A stretch of DNA of 64,000 bases from Fluviicola sp. (GCA_031260455.1 JAIRJW010000008.1:42730-106729); one strand, 5' to 3'; numbered from the stretch's first letter, positions 16,743 through 26,124 are shown. The notes: generated from the sequence alone by a model not told the origin. Program-made: numbers and translations.

Positions 16743-17825
16743 TTATTTTACGAATTTCCGCGTCGTATATCCGGAAGAAAATACCGCAACTAATGTATAA
16801 GAGCCGGGGGAAAGTTGCGATACATCCAGTATCTGTTCTTTGGAAGTTGCAGGAATCTGATTCCAGATACGCCCGAATTGATCTGTAATAAAGAATTTTT
16901 CTGCCTGTTCCGCTGTAGAAACATGCAGTTTATCTGAAACAGGATTTGGATAGAACTGTATCGAAATCTGGCTTTCATTCAAGCCTAAACCATTGAAATT
17001 ATCTCTGTATTCTACTGCCGTAACGGTCTCTATTCCCAAAATTTCATTCGTGCGGATCCGCATTACCGCTTCTTTATCCGAAATTGAACGCCATTCGTAC
17101 TCATGTGAAACCGGCATTGGAATCGGGATCCACATGGTAAGACCACTGTATGAAACATACAAAGAATCAAACTCGTCAATGATGTGGTGAATCCTGATCG
17201 CATCAAACTGGCCAAAAGGTGTTTTTACCGTTCCCCAACCATCCACATTGCTCACACGGTGACGATGCTGCCTCCATTTCGCATCATAAATCGGGTTCAG
17301 ATCAATACTTGTATAACCTCTCGACTCATAATTGTCACCATAAGTAATCGGTAATTCATAACGTATTTCAATCGTATCCGAACGAAAACCGATCCCCTGC
17401 CCGCTACTTGTGATTTCATAACCAACCGAAGTAATTTCCGTACTGGATTTTTTTGTAAACTGGTTCAATCCATCAATTGAAACCGGCAGAAATGACGAAA
17501 TCTGGCTAATCGGCAAATCCGTTGTTGAATTAAAATAACTCGCTTTATAAGCCACAGGAGCAAAACTTCCGAACATGAATGCAGAAAGTGCTGTTGCCTG
17601 ACTCATCGGGTTTGTAATCAGGGTTCTTTGACCCTGTGGAACCAATGCAGAGAAATCCCACGTATGGTTTACACCGGTTGTACTATAATCAATCGTCAGA
17701 TCTGTGAGCGTGCTGAACACGTATGTTTCCGAAGGTCCTGCAAAATGTTGGTCAGTCAGTGTGATCTGACCAAAAGAAAAAGTACTGACAGTCAGAAGAG
17801 GAAGTAACAAATATTTCATTTTCAA
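16743..17825 (-). CDS. T9SS-exported protein with type A sorting domain
   Basis: 360 residues. Signal peptide MKMKYLLLPLLTVSTFSFGQ, then a mostly beta-structured body of about 260 residues with no recognised domain, and a C-terminal T9SS sorting domain (QFYPNPVSDKLHVS, FFITDQFGRIW, LSPGSYTLVAVF, TTRKFVK). It is presumably displayed on or released from the cell surface. It ends just before the rnpB promoter. Confidence 0.82.
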   Translation of the reverse strand: MKMKYLLLPLLTVSTFSFGQITLTDQHFAGPSETYVFSTLTDLTIDYSTTGVNHTWDFSALVPQGQRTLITNPMSQATALSAFMFGSFAPVAYKASYFNSTTDLPISQISSFLPVSIDGLNQFTKKSSTEITSVGYEITSSGQGIGFRSDTIEIRYELPITYGDNYESRGYTSIDLNPIYDAKWRQHRHRVSNVDGWGTVKTPFGQFDAIRIHHIIDEFDSLYVSYSGLTMWIPIPMPVSHEYEWRSISDKEAVMRIRTNEILGIETVTAVEYRDNFNGLGLNESQISIQFYPNPVSDKLHVSTAEQAEKFFITDQFGRIWNQIPATSKEQILDVSQLSPGSYTLVAVFSSGYTTRKFVK

Positions 17826-17836
17826 AGCAGTTTTTA

Positions 17837-17844
17837 CAAATATA
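17837..17844 (-). promoter_or_regulatory. -7 box of the T9SS gene at 16743
   Basis: TATATTTG on the minus strand, 11 nt before the ATG at 17825. A second exact box, TAAGTTTG, lies at 17856-17863. Confidence 0.6.
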
Positions 17845-17886
17845 TGAATACTTTACAAACTTAGGCAGTTTGAATCGGCCACGCAT

Positions 17887-19110
17887 TTACTTTGAAAATG
17901 TTCTTCTCAGCACAATTTGTCCGTTCAATGGGAATCCTGCCAATTTACCGAGATAATAATCCGTATGAAATGGTCTCAGCACATCTGCCTGAAGTTTCGC
18001 CCCGATGCTATACTTCGGCGTCAGGTGATAGTAATACTGGAATCCGAATTCCATAGTCATGGAACTGGAGTGTTCTACTTTCCCAGTATAGTTTTCTTCC
18101 CGCTGAACAATCTGGTTTTGCACGATCTGTTCTTTCCCATGAATAAACAACTGGACACCGGGAACCACTCCGAATGAAAGTTCGGAACGTCTGAACACAT
18201 AACCGAAACGCAATGGGAATTCAAGGGAATATAATTGTTTAACGGAAACGGTTCGGGTCATATTCTGAGAAAAGTTTGTTTCCCGGTAATTCAATTCTCC
18301 GAAACCTTCCATCCGGACTTGTAAACCCAAACTCACAAATGCTTTGTCAATCTTCCGGATGTACCCCCCGCCAAGTATTGCTCCACCTACAATGTTTTGT
18401 TTTTCTTTCTGTGATAAATACGGCGATTGCCCAATAGTCGCTCCCAACTCCAGGTACCAGGAATTTTCCTCCGGATTCACCCGGTTTTGAAGCGGTTCGA
18501 TTTCTCTGCTGCGATCTTCTGTCAATTCTTTGATTTCCAGCCAGTCGATATTCAAATCTTCTTCCATCAAACTGTTTTTACCCTGTTTCGTTTCAGCAAT
18601 ATTTTCTGGCAACAATCTTCCTGTAAGCGCCTGCTGTTTTCCTTCTCCCAGCTTTTCATTTTCACCTGGAGTTTGCAGCTCAAATGTCTTTGGAATTGTT
18701 GCTCTGACACGCAGACTGGAATTAGTATGTGAATCGAGTTTCAATGCAACCATCTCGGAAAGTACAGAAGAGGAAGTTACATTTGCCGAAGCTTCAGAAA
18801 CCATTTCCACAGCAGTATTTTCTGTTGTGTTTTTCTGCCCTGCATTTGCCAAAATAACCTGGTTGGTATCAAGATGCGAAATTTTTGGCTTTCCAACCGG
18901 GGACCATCCCAATTCAAGCAACAACAAAACCACTGCTGCAACAGAAATCCATAGAAGAAAGGCCCGGTTTTTCTTTTCGGGAGGCAATAGTGTTTCCATT
19001 TCCGACCAGAATTCCGGAACGAAAAGCGGCTCTTGTCCTTCAGCAGCATGTGCATTCCGGAACAACTGATCCAATTCTTCGTCGCTTATATGTCGATTGG
19101 AATATTTCAT
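17887..19110 (-). CDS. Anti-sigma-like, single-pass protein with C-terminal barrel-like domain
   Basis: 407 residues starting inside the sigma-factor gene (ATGA overlap, 19107-19110). Residues 1-45 look like an anti-sigma N-terminus (ISDEELDQLFRNAHAAEGQE, FWSEMETLLP). One membrane helix follows (AFLLWISVAAVVLLLLELGW). A linker of about 150 residues leads to a domain like outer-membrane beta-barrels: SWYLELGATIGQSPYLS, GGAILGGGYIRKID, FPLRFGYVFRRSELSFGVVPG, FGFQYYYHLTPKYSIGAKL and a final FPLNGQIVLRRTFSK. It likely controls the sigma factor. How a barrel-like domain sits on an inner-membrane anchor is unclear. Confidence 0.7.
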   Translation of the reverse strand: MKYSNRHISDEELDQLFRNAHAAEGQEPLFVPEFWSEMETLLPPEKKNRAFLLWISVAAVVLLLLELGWSPVGKPKISHLDTNQVILANAGQKNTTENTAVEMVSEASANVTSSSVLSEMVALKLDSHTNSSLRVRATIPKTFELQTPGENEKLGEGKQQALTGRLLPENIAETKQGKNSLMEEDLNIDWLEIKELTEDRSREIEPLQNRVNPEENSWYLELGATIGQSPYLSQKEKQNIVGGAILGGGYIRKIDKAFVSLGLQVRMEGFGELNYRETNFSQNMTRTVSVKQLYSLEFPLRFGYVFRRSELSFGVVPGVQLFIHGKEQIVQNQIVQREENYTGKVEHSSSMTMEFGFQYYYHLTPKYSIGAKLQADVLRPFHTDYYLGKLAGFPLNGQIVLRRTFSK

Positions 19111-19682
19111 ATCACAAAGCGTTTTTCATGTCTATTTTCCATCAATTCAAGTCGTTCTCTCAGTAATTTTCTCGCGGTGGACAAGTGCCATTTCGACGTT
19201 CCTTCCGTAATTTCAAGCAAATCCCCGATTTCTTTATGACTGTAACCGTCAATGACATATAGTGTGAACACATGTGCAGAAATCGGCGGAATGGTTTTCA
19301 GTAAATCCAGCACTTCCTGATAGCTCAGCTCCATTGCACCGTCATTTTCCACTTTTTCAGCTGCAAAAATCAGTTCTCTTTCTGTTTCTTTTGCCACAAT
19401 TGCCTGATTGTGATTCTTATTCTTGCGGTATTCATCAATCAGGGTATTCACAATGATCCGCTTGGACCAGGCTGGGAAATTCAACTCATTCAAATCTACA
19501 TTCTGCAAGCCGTTTACAATTTTCAGAAATCCGTTGTTCAGTGCATGCCTCGCATCTTCATGATTGGTATGATACCTCAGGCACAGGCGTATAAACTGGC
19601 GGTAGCAATACTCATAAAGCTGCTTCTGCGAACGTCTGTCGTTCTCAGCAGATCCCTCCAGTATCTGTTTGGTCACTTGCAT
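19107..19682 (-). CDS. ECF-type RNA polymerase sigma factor
   Basis: 191 residues. Region 2 spans about residues 20-85 (YEYCYRQFIRLCLRYHTNHEDARHA, FPAWSKRIIVNTLIDEYRKN). Region 4 spans about 130-180 (LLKTIPPISAHVFTLYVIDGYSHKEIGDLL, then TSKWHLSTARKLLRERL). It is long for an ECF factor because of a charged inter-domain linker. It overlaps the downstream anti-sigma-like gene by 4 nt, the usual arrangement for sigma/anti-sigma pairs. Confidence 0.88.
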   Translation of the reverse strand: MQVTKQILEGSAENDRRSQKQLYEYCYRQFIRLCLRYHTNHEDARHALNNGFLKIVNGLQNVDLNELNFPAWSKRIIVNTLIDEYRKNKNHNQAIVAKETERELIFAAEKVENDGAMELSYQEVLDLLKTIPPISAHVFTLYVIDGYSHKEIGDLLEITEGTSKWHLSTARKLLRERLELMENRHEKRFVI

Positions 19683-19758
19683 TTACCCAGGTTCAAAATT
19701 GTTTACTAACAACAAAAAATATTAAAAAATCCAAGTTTGTTTTTTAGTCATAACGTCC

Positions 19759-19766
19759 TATCTTTA
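19759..19766 (+). promoter_or_regulatory. -7 box of sixA
   Basis: TATCTTTA, 7 of 8 to TANNTTTG, 24 nt before the ATG at 19791. Confidence 0.5.
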
Positions 19767-19790
19767 CAATTGGTTGGAAATTACGGAAAA

Positions 19791-20303
19791 ATGTTAACAT
19801 TGAACCTTATTCGGCATGCCAAGACCAATCAGGTCTCACCTTCCGGTAACGATTTTGACAGAACACTTCTCGACAAGGGCGTTTCTCAGGCAAATATACT
19901 CGGTAATTATCTTCGGACACACCATATTTTCCCTGGCAAGATCATCTGTTCCAGTGCAACCCGGACCCAGCAAACGTGTTCTATCATCTGCCAGCATCTT
20001 GTTGAGCAATGCAGCTATACTTTCAGCAAAAAGCTATACCTCAGTTCTCATAAACAGATTCTCGAAGTGATTGAAAGTCATGGAAAAGGGGAAGCGACTG
20101 TCACCATTATCGGACACAACGAAGGGATTTCTGAGCTGGCAAGTTATTTATCCGGAGAATTTATCCATTTGCGCACTTCTGAGATGATTTCCCTCACATT
20201 TCCTTTTGAGTCGTGGGATCATTTGATTCGCGGAACCGGAGTCATCATTTTTCAATATCGCCCGGAGGTTTTTCTTCCGCTTCCGGTCGCATCGAAGGAG
20301 TGA
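19791..20303 (+). CDS. sixA: SixA-like phosphohistidine phosphatase
   Basis: 170 residues from the ATG at 19791. The histidine-phosphatase motif is LIRHAKT (catalytic His8). ICSSATRTQQTCSIICQHL supplies the second arginine and TIIGHNEGISELASYL the second histidine. SixA-type enzymes remove phosphate from HPt-domain histidines of phosphorelays. Its last 59 nt overlap the end of the rhomboid gene on the other strand. An upstream extension to 19737 is not conserved sequence. Confidence 0.82.
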   Translation: MLTLNLIRHAKTNQVSPSGNDFDRTLLDKGVSQANILGNYLRTHHIFPGKIICSSATRTQQTCSIICQHLVEQCSYTFSKKLYLSSHKQILEVIESHGKGEATVTIIGHNEGISELASYLSGEFIHLRTSEMISLTFPFESWDHLIRGTGVIIFQYRPEVFLPLPVASKE

Positions 20304-21063
20304 TGTGATAAATCACACGCATTGGAGGTACAGGCCCATATTGACTGGCTTGCTCGCGGTAGACTTGTTCCATATATTGCCTGTAAATTAATTCTTCCTG
20401 GTTTTTCTTCCACATTCCTTCCAGATCCGGGGGTTCAATTCCCAATTCCTGCTCAATCTCGTATTGGAATTTCGGGCGCACCGGTCCATGCTTCCTGTAA
20501 ACTATGGCCAGGAGGACGCCTACGGCAAAACCTCCGAAATGCCCTTCCCAGGAAATGGAGGGTTCTGTAGGGAAAATGCCCCAGATCATACTGCCGTAAA
20601 TAAAAATCACAGCAAGGGAAATTCCCTGCAGCGCCCGAATTCTTCTGAAAAATCCGGAAACAAACAAGAAGCCGAAAAGTGCATAAATCACACCACTCAT
20701 CCCGATGTGGTATGAGCCCCTATCCTGTGCCCCCCACCAGACAATCAATCCGGTTCCGAACCAGGAAATCAGGAAAACTTTCAGTGCGATATCGCGATAA
20801 TAGTAAATGACAGCTGCAAGTAATAGATAGGTTGGAAGAGAATTATTCAGAATGTGTTTCACGCTGTACGGATCATGCAATAATGGCATGAAAAAGATTC
20901 CTTTCCAGCTGCTCCAGTGCCCTGGACGAATTCCCCATTCGATAAAGCCATCTCCTCCGGTCGTGGTTTCAAGCAACCAGGTTCCCCAGCAAACCAATAC
21001 CAGGAGCAAAGGATAAATCAGTGCTTCAGCGGACGAACCTGTTATTCCAGTTGTTGTTTTCAC
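20245..21063 (-). CDS. Rhomboid-family intramembrane serine protease
   Basis: 272 residues with about six membrane helices in the first 195. The catalytic serine is in HIGMSGVIYALFGF (GXSG) and the histidine in SWEGHFGGFAVGV. A soluble C-terminal tail of about 75 residues is rich in Glu and Pro (GIEPPDLEGMWKKNQEE). Rhomboids cut membrane proteins within or near the bilayer; the substrate here is unknown. The coding tail overlaps sixA by 59 nt. Confidence 0.87.
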   Translation of the reverse strand: MKTTTGITGSSAEALIYPLLLVLVCWGTWLLETTTGGDGFIEWGIRPGHWSSWKGIFFMPLLHDPYSVKHILNNSLPTYLLLAAVIYYYRDIALKVFLISWFGTGLIVWWGAQDRGSYHIGMSGVIYALFGFLFVSGFFRRIRALQGISLAVIFIYGSMIWGIFPTEPSISWEGHFGGFAVGVLLAIVYRKHGPVRPKFQYEIEQELGIEPPDLEGMWKKNQEELIYRQYMEQVYREQASQYGPVPPMRVIYHITPSMRPEAEEKPPGDIEK

Positions 21064-21216
21064 GCAGAAAGCCCGTCAAAAAACAAACCGAAAATTAAAG
21101 CCTGACAGTTTGACACTCAAGTACAAACAAAAACCAATCGTTCTGCAACCGAATCAACCTGTGCAGAAATAAAAAGCTCAGAATCTCCCCTAAAACTCCC
21201 CATCATTTTTAATAAT

Positions 21217-21624
21217 CTATTGTACTTCCTTTCCGGTTCTGTATGCCGTTCCTTTGAACAGACACACCAGTTTTCCTTCTGCATTTGTAGTACGGATGTT
21301 GTAAAGCCCGGTTTTGTTTCCCAAATAGAGTTCTTCTGCTTCTACGTAAAGCACATCACCTGCTTTGGCCGGATTGGTAAATGTGATTGAAACATCCAAA
21401 GCTACGGTAATGATTCCATGCGAATTACAGGCAAAAGCAAAAGCCGAATCCGAAGCGGAGAACAGGATACCACCATGAATTTGTTCAAATCCGTTGAGCA
21501 TGTTCTCTTTCACGGTATAATGCAAGCGGCAATATCCTTCGCGGATTTCGTCGAGTTCCAATCCCATCCATTTCGTGAAATGATCGCGTTCAATCATGGT
21601 GTTGTATACTTCCTGTGGTGTCAT
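21217..21624 (-). CDS. paaI: Hotdog-fold thioesterase PaaI
   Basis: 135 residues. NGFEQIHGGILFSASDSAFAF is the PaaI hotdog motif (the aspartate/HGG region), followed by AKAGDVLYVEAEELYLGNKTGLY. PaaI hydrolyses hydroxyphenylacetyl-CoA dead-end esters, freeing CoA. It is the last gene of the phenylacetate operon, 113 nt after paaD. Confidence 0.88.
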   Translation of the reverse strand: MTPQEVYNTMIERDHFTKWMGLELDEIREGYCRLHYTVKENMLNGFEQIHGGILFSASDSAFAFACNSHGIITVALDVSITFTNPAKAGDVLYVEAEELYLGNKTGLYNIRTTNAEGKLVCLFKGTAYRTGKEVQ

Positions 21625-21737
21625 CTTATTTTTCTCCCGGGTTTACCAGATCTAAAATACTGTTTAATTTCCCTCCTTCACTTCACGAAATAATTCCCGG
21701 GCAAACCAAATACAAACCAATATTGTTCCTGAGCTTT

Positions 21738-22244
21738 TTATCTGTGGCATTTGAAATAGTCAAATGGTTCCTTACAATCCTGACATTGATACAAGGCTTT
21801 GCAGGATGTGGAGCCAAACTGACTAAGTAATTGGGTATGTGTTGAGCCACATTGCGGACATTGAATCCCTGTTTCCTGTCCGAAAAGCTGCCGTACATGT
21901 GGCGAGGCATCAACCGGTGGTGCAATTCCGTATTGCTTAAGCTTTTGTTTTCCTTCTTCCGAAAACCAGTCGGTGGTCCAGGCTGGGCTGAGTTGCGTCG
22001 TGATTTTTACTTTTTCGATTCCCTCAGCCTTCAGTGCCAGACGAATTTCAACTGCAATCATATTCATAGCCGGACAACCAGAATAAGTTGGTGTAATAAT
22101 TACTTCGACTTCTCCGTCTTCATGGATAAGCACATCTCTCAACACACCCAGATCAGCGATGGTAATTACAGGAATTTCCGGATCGCAAACACGTTCCAGA
22201 ATCTGCCATATCGCAGATCTGTTGGGCGCTGTCATCATTACCAT
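21738..22244 (-). CDS. paaD: Phenylacetyl-CoA epoxidase subunit PaaD
   Basis: 168 residues. The N-terminal MIP18/DUF59 domain has CDPEIPVITIADLGVLRD and TPTYSGCPAMNMIAVEIR. The C-terminus carries a zinc-ribbon-like region IQCPQCGSTHTQLLSQFGST with CKALYQCQDCKEPFDYFKCH. PaaD is needed for iron-sulfur assembly of the epoxidase reductase. It overlaps paaC by 7 nt (22238-22244). Confidence 0.93.
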   Translation of the reverse strand: MVMMTAPNRSAIWQILERVCDPEIPVITIADLGVLRDVLIHEDGEVEVIITPTYSGCPAMNMIAVEIRLALKAEGIEKVKITTQLSPAWTTDWFSEEGKQKLKQYGIAPPVDASPHVRQLFGQETGIQCPQCGSTHTQLLSQFGSTSCKALYQCQDCKEPFDYFKCHR

Positions 22245-23014
22245 TTTAATCCCGGGTAGGCTCTCTGGACACTTTGCATTTCAGCCAGTAAATAACTCAA
22301 ATATTCGGTATGTCGTCCGGTTTTGCCTCCGGTTTGTACTGTATTTTTACCCGTCGGAACTTCCAATGTTGCACGTGTCAAAACACTCATTATCTGTTCC
22401 ATCCAAATGGTTTTCAACTGTTCAAAATTTGGAAGAATTCCAGCCGCAATCAGGATTTTTTCATCTTCAGTTGCTTCCATCAATTCGCCACTGAACGGCC
22501 ACAGAGCTTCGAGAGCTGTTTCCATTTTCTGCTTACTCTTTTCCGTTCCGTCACCCAAACGAATCACCCATTCCGAGCTCCATTTGATGTGGTAACTTAC
22601 TTCCATGAAAGATTTTCCAGCAATGGCAGCCAGCGTTTCATCCGGACTGTTTCTGAGTACATCCAGGAAATGAATGTGCCAGGAATCGAAAAAAAACTGA
22701 CGAACTACCGTGTGCGCAAAATCACCGTTCAATTGCTCGCAAAGCAACAGATTTTTGTAATCTTTGCTTTCCCGGAAATAGACGTAATCGTCTTCCGTTT
22801 TTCCGGCTCCTTCGAGTTTTGCTGCATAATCGTAAAAATTCCGTGCTTCTCCAATCAAATCCAATGCGATATTACTCATGGCGATGTCCTGCTCGATAAC
22901 CGGCCCGTAGCCACACCACTCAGAAAGGCGGTGACTCAGAATCAGCGTAGAATCTGCCAACGACAAAACGACGTTAAACAATGCCTGGTTTGTTTTATTT
23001 TTTGCTGTTTCCAT
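22238..23014 (-). CDS. paaC: Phenylacetyl-CoA epoxidase subunit PaaC
   Basis: 258 residues, the structural partner of PaaA in the epoxidase core. Recognised by LADSTLILSHRLSEWCGYGP, NIALDLIGEARNFYDYAA, REVSYHIKWSSEW-type segment (EVSYHIKWSSEWVIRLGDGT) and the helical ferritin-like pattern. Five nt after paaB. Confidence 0.93.
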   Translation of the reverse strand: METAKNKTNQALFNVVLSLADSTLILSHRLSEWCGYGPVIEQDIAMSNIALDLIGEARNFYDYAAKLEGAGKTEDDYVYFRESKDYKNLLLCEQLNGDFAHTVVRQFFFDSWHIHFLDVLRNSPDETLAAIAGKSFMEVSYHIKWSSEWVIRLGDGTEKSKQKMETALEALWPFSGELMEATEDEKILIAAGILPNFEQLKTIWMEQIMSVLTRATLEVPTGKNTVQTGGKTGRHTEYLSYLLAEMQSVQRAYPGLKW

Positions 23015-23019
23015 CGAAA

Positions 23020-23313
23020 TTACATATGTCCGACACTCTCGGGAATGTTATAAAATGTAGGATGTCTGTAAATCTTGCTTTTTGCAGATTCATACAAAGC
23101 TCCTTCTTCGTCCGGGTTGGATGCATGCAGGTATTTGGATTCCACTACCCAGATACTCACTCCTTCCATGCGACGCGTGTATACATCACGTGCGTTTTCT
23201 ATCGCCATTTCCGCATCCGAAGCATGCAAGCTTCCAACATGTTTGTGATCCAGACCTTGTTTACTGCGGATGAATACTTCCCACAAAGGCCAATCTCTTT
23301 TATTCTTTTCCAT
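23020..23313 (-). CDS. paaB: Phenylacetyl-CoA epoxidase subunit PaaB
   Basis: 97 residues. WPLWEVFIRSKQGLDHKHVG and AIENARDVYTRRMEGVSIWV are the PaaB signature. PaaB bridges the catalytic PaaAC units to the reductase. It lies 17 nt after paaA. Confidence 0.95.
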   Translation of the reverse strand: MEKNKRDWPLWEVFIRSKQGLDHKHVGSLHASDAEMAIENARDVYTRRMEGVSIWVVESKYLHASNPDEEGALYESAKSKIYRHPTFYNIPESVGHM

Positions 23314-23330
23314 TTTGTTCTATATTTATT

Positions 23331-24287
23331 TTATGCCACATGCTGGCTACTTTCTCTCAATACCTGTTGCTTATCCGCATAAGCCAATGCCGCTTCGCGC
23401 ACCCATTCGCCTTCCTCGTATACTTTTTTGCGTGTTTCCAAACGCTGGTGATTGCACGGGCCATTTCCTTTGACTACTTCCCAGAATTCATTCCAGTTGA
23501 CCTCACCAAAATCGTAATGCCCTCTTTCCGCGTTCCACTTCAATTCCGAATCCGGAACGGTTAATCCAAGATACTCAATCTGTGGTATGCTCATATCCAC
23601 AAAACGCTGGCGCAGTTCGTCATTGGAGAAACGCTTGATTTTCCATTTCAACGACATTTCGCTGTTTGCAGATGCATCGTCTTTCGGGCCGAACATCATC
23701 AAAACAGGCCACCACCAGCGGTTCAATGCATCCTGTGCCATTTGTTTCTGTTCTTCACTTCCTTCACACAAGGCCATCATGATTTCATAGCCCTGTCGCT
23801 GATGGAATGACTCTTCCTTGCATACGCGCACCATTGCACGGGCATACGGTCCGTAGGACGTACGACACAACGGAACCTGGTTCATAATAGCAGCGCCATC
23901 AACCAACCAGCCAATTGCGCCCATATCAGCCCAAGTCAATGTCGGATAGTTGAAAATCGACGAATATTTTGCCTTTCCCGAATGCAGATCGTCCAATAAA
24001 TCTTCACGTGTAACACCCAATGTTTCAGCAGCACTGTAAAGATACAATCCGTGACCGCCTTCATCCTGGATCTTTGCCAGTAAAACTGCTTTGCGATTCA
24101 GGGATGGAGCCCGTGTGAGCCAGTTCCGCTCCGGGAGCATCCCGATGATTTCGGAATGTGCGTGCTGCGAAATCTGACGAATCAACGTTTTACGGTACGC
24201 ATCCGGCATCCATTCTTTCGGCTCAATACGCTGTTCTGCATCAATGCGATCCTGAAAGTGTTTTTCCAAATCAACAATATTATCCAT
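23331..24287 (-). CDS. paaA: Phenylacetyl-CoA epoxidase catalytic subunit PaaA
   Basis: 318 residues. Diiron ligands are visible in [13 protein letters not shown] (Glu and His, EXXH) and [15 protein letters not shown] (EXXXH-like). [18 protein letters not shown] and [20 protein letters not shown] are typical. It inserts one oxygen of O2 into phenylacetyl-CoA to form the ring 1,2-epoxide. The gap from paaE is 130 nt; no separate exact promoter box was seen there. Confidence 0.95.
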   Translation of the reverse strand: MDNIVDLEKHFQDRIDAEQRIEPKEWMPDAYRKTLIRQISQHAHSEIIGMLPERNWLTRAPSLNRKAVLLAKIQDEGGHGLYLYSAAETLGVTREDLLDDLHSGKAKYSSIFNYPTLTWADMGAIGWLVDGAAIMNQVPLCRTSYGPYARAMVRVCKEESFHQRQGYEIMMALCEGSEEQKQMAQDALNRWWWPVLMMFGPKDDASANSEMSLKWKIKRFSNDELRQRFVDMSIPQIEYLGLTVPDSELKWNAERGHYDFGEVNWNEFWEVVKGNGPCNHQRLETRKKVYEEGEWVREAALAYADKQQVLRESSQHVA

Positions 24288-24417
24288 ATTCTTTCTTTTA
24301 ATTATTTCTTACCTGAAAAGACGTTATGCGAGGTGCAAAGAGCGCAGAAGGCTTTCAGAACTATCATTTAAAATTCCTGTAATTATGATATTTAATTTAT
24401 ACTTAATAAATGACCAA

Positions 24418-25497
24418 TCACTTCTCATCAAAATTAATGACTACTTCTTCTGTTTCCGGGTGCGCCTGACAAGTCAGGATAAATCCTGCTTCCAGCTCAT
24501 CCGGTTCCAGACCGTAATTCACGTCCATTTTTACTTTTCCTTTTTCCAGCTTCGCCTTACATGCACAGCAAACCCCACCTTTGCACGCATACGGCAAATC
24601 AGAACCGTTTTTAATTGCCACATCCAGGACCGTTTCTCCTTCAAACGGCACATTCATTTCGGTCGATACACCATCCAGTTTGATGGTTACTTTGCTCATT
24701 GGTCCATCGGAAATTGCTGCTTTTACAGTATTTTCCTTTTTCGCCAGCTGCAATCCGGTTGTCGTAAATAACTCAAAATGAATGTTTTTCGGATCTACCC
24801 CAGCATGTAACAAAGCATCTTTTCCGCCCTGGATCATTTCTTCCGGGCCGCACAAGAAACACTCATCCAGAATTTCCGGGTCAATAATTTTTCCCAGAAA
24901 ATAATCCAGTTTCGAACGATCAATTCTTCCACTCAGAATTTCAGCATCCGCTGTTTCCTTACTCAGGATGTAATACACACTAATGCGGTTCATGTATTTA
25001 TTCTTCAGCGCCTCGAACTGGTCTTTGAAAATGATTGATCCTTTAGTCCGATTTCCGTAAAGCAGCGTAATGTTACTTCCGGGTTCGGTCTGCAAAATAG
25101 TTTTCACAATTGACATCACAGGAGTGATTCCACTCCCGGCTGCAATGAAGAGGTAGTTCTTTTTATTCTCCGGAAGTAATTCCGTGGTAAATTTTCCCAA
25201 CGGAGGCATCACCTCCAACGTATCGCCAACCTGTAATTGATTGTAGGCAAAATTGGAGAACTTTCCATCCAAAATGGTTTTGATGGCCACCCCCAACTGG
25301 TTGTCCAGCGGACTGGTGCAAATGGAATACGACCGGCGCACCTCTTCTCCGCCAATAATTGTTTTTAAGGTGAGATGCTGCCCGTGTTTGAACGCAAATA
25401 ACTCCTTTTTATCTTCAGGAACATCAAAATATACAGAGATACATTCTGCTGTTTCCTTTTTCAATGCTTTTACTTTTAAGGGATGAAAGTGTAACAT
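24418..25497 (-). CDS. paaE: Phenylacetyl-CoA epoxidase reductase PaaE
   Basis: 359 residues. An FAD-binding half (FKHGQHLTLKTIIGGEEVRR, SYSICTSPLD), an NAD(P) half (FIAAGSGITPVMSIVKTIL, LLYGNRTKGSIIFKDQ) and a C-terminal plant-type [2Fe-2S] ferredoxin (PYACKGGVCCACKAKLEKG, with the fourth Cys in FILTCQAHP). It passes electrons from NADPH to PaaA. It starts 2 nt after the regulator gene, so the two are cotranscribed. Confidence 0.94.
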   Translation of the reverse strand: MLHFHPLKVKALKKETAECISVYFDVPEDKKELFAFKHGQHLTLKTIIGGEEVRRSYSICTSPLDNQLGVAIKTILDGKFSNFAYNQLQVGDTLEVMPPLGKFTTELLPENKKNYLFIAAGSGITPVMSIVKTILQTEPGSNITLLYGNRTKGSIIFKDQFEALKNKYMNRISVYYILSKETADAEILSGRIDRSKLDYFLGKIIDPEILDECFLCGPEEMIQGGKDALLHAGVDPKNIHFELFTTTGLQLAKKENTVKAAISDGPMSKVTIKLDGVSTEMNVPFEGETVLDVAIKNGSDLPYACKGGVCCACKAKLEKGKVKMDVNYGLEPDELEAGFILTCQAHPETEEVVINFDEK

Positions 25498-25499
25498 GC

Positions 25500-26087
25500 T
25501 TATTTTTTAAGTCCTTTTAATAATAGATTTGTAATATCTTTTTCCAGTTCCTTTTCGGTGATGCTTCGTTCCGGGTTGTACCACAATTCAACCCAGCGAA
25601 TAGAGGAAAGGATTGTAAACATGGCTACCGAAACATTCATTGGAGCAAATTCTTTTTTCGCGATTCCTTCTTCGATCAGTCTGGCAAAACGCGCTTCATA
25701 ACCTTTTCGGAGCGTTTTGAAGATGGACAATTTTGGCTCGGACAACGACTTCCAGTCGTTATTGGTTACTGCAACGGAAGCTGCATCTTCCACCATCAAA
25801 CGAATGTGCAGATTGATAATTGCTTTGACCTTGTCTGTGTAGGATGATTTCTCGTTCTCAATTTTTGAAATATGCGAAACGTATTCTCCCGCAATACGGA
25901 AACAAATTTCTTCCAGGATTTCGTCTTTCGATTTGATATGGCTGTAAATACTGGCTGCTTCCACACCAACTCGTTCAGCCAGATCACGCATAGAAGCACT
26001 CCCATAGCCTTTTTCCTTGAACAGGAATGCAGCTTCTTTGATGATGACTTCTCTTTTACCAGCTTTCTTCTTCAAGTTTGAGGCCAT
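25500..26087 (-). CDS. paaR: TetR-family repressor of phenylacetate genes (PaaR-like)
   Basis: 195 residues. The N-terminal helix-turn-helix is clear (KREVIIKEAAFLFKEKGYGS, MRDLAERVGVEAASIYSHIK). The C-terminal ligand domain resembles the AcuR/PaaR-type TetR_C. It is the first gene of the paa operon and is preceded by a palindrome identical to the Thermus-type PaaR consensus CNAACGNNCGTTNG. PaaR of that type is released by phenylacetyl-CoA. The assignment rests on site and context. Confidence 0.85.
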   Translation of the reverse strand: MASNLKKKAGKREVIIKEAAFLFKEKGYGSASMRDLAERVGVEAASIYSHIKSKDEILEEICFRIAGEYVSHISKIENEKSSYTDKVKAIINLHIRLMVEDAASVAVTNNDWKSLSEPKLSIFKTLRKGYEARFARLIEEGIAKKEFAPMNVSVAMFTILSSIRWVELWYNPERSITEKELEKDITNLLLKGLKK

Positions 26088-26116
26088 TTCAGCAAGTTAT
26101 TTTTGTTTCCGTCAGG

Positions 26117-26124
26117 CTAAAGTA
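26117..26124 (-). promoter_or_regulatory. -7 box of the paaR-paaEABCDI operon
   Basis: TACTTTAG on the minus strand, 7 of 8 to TANNTTTG. The expected -33 position falls at the edge of the PaaR operator (26141-26162), consistent with repression by occlusion. Confidence 0.5.
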
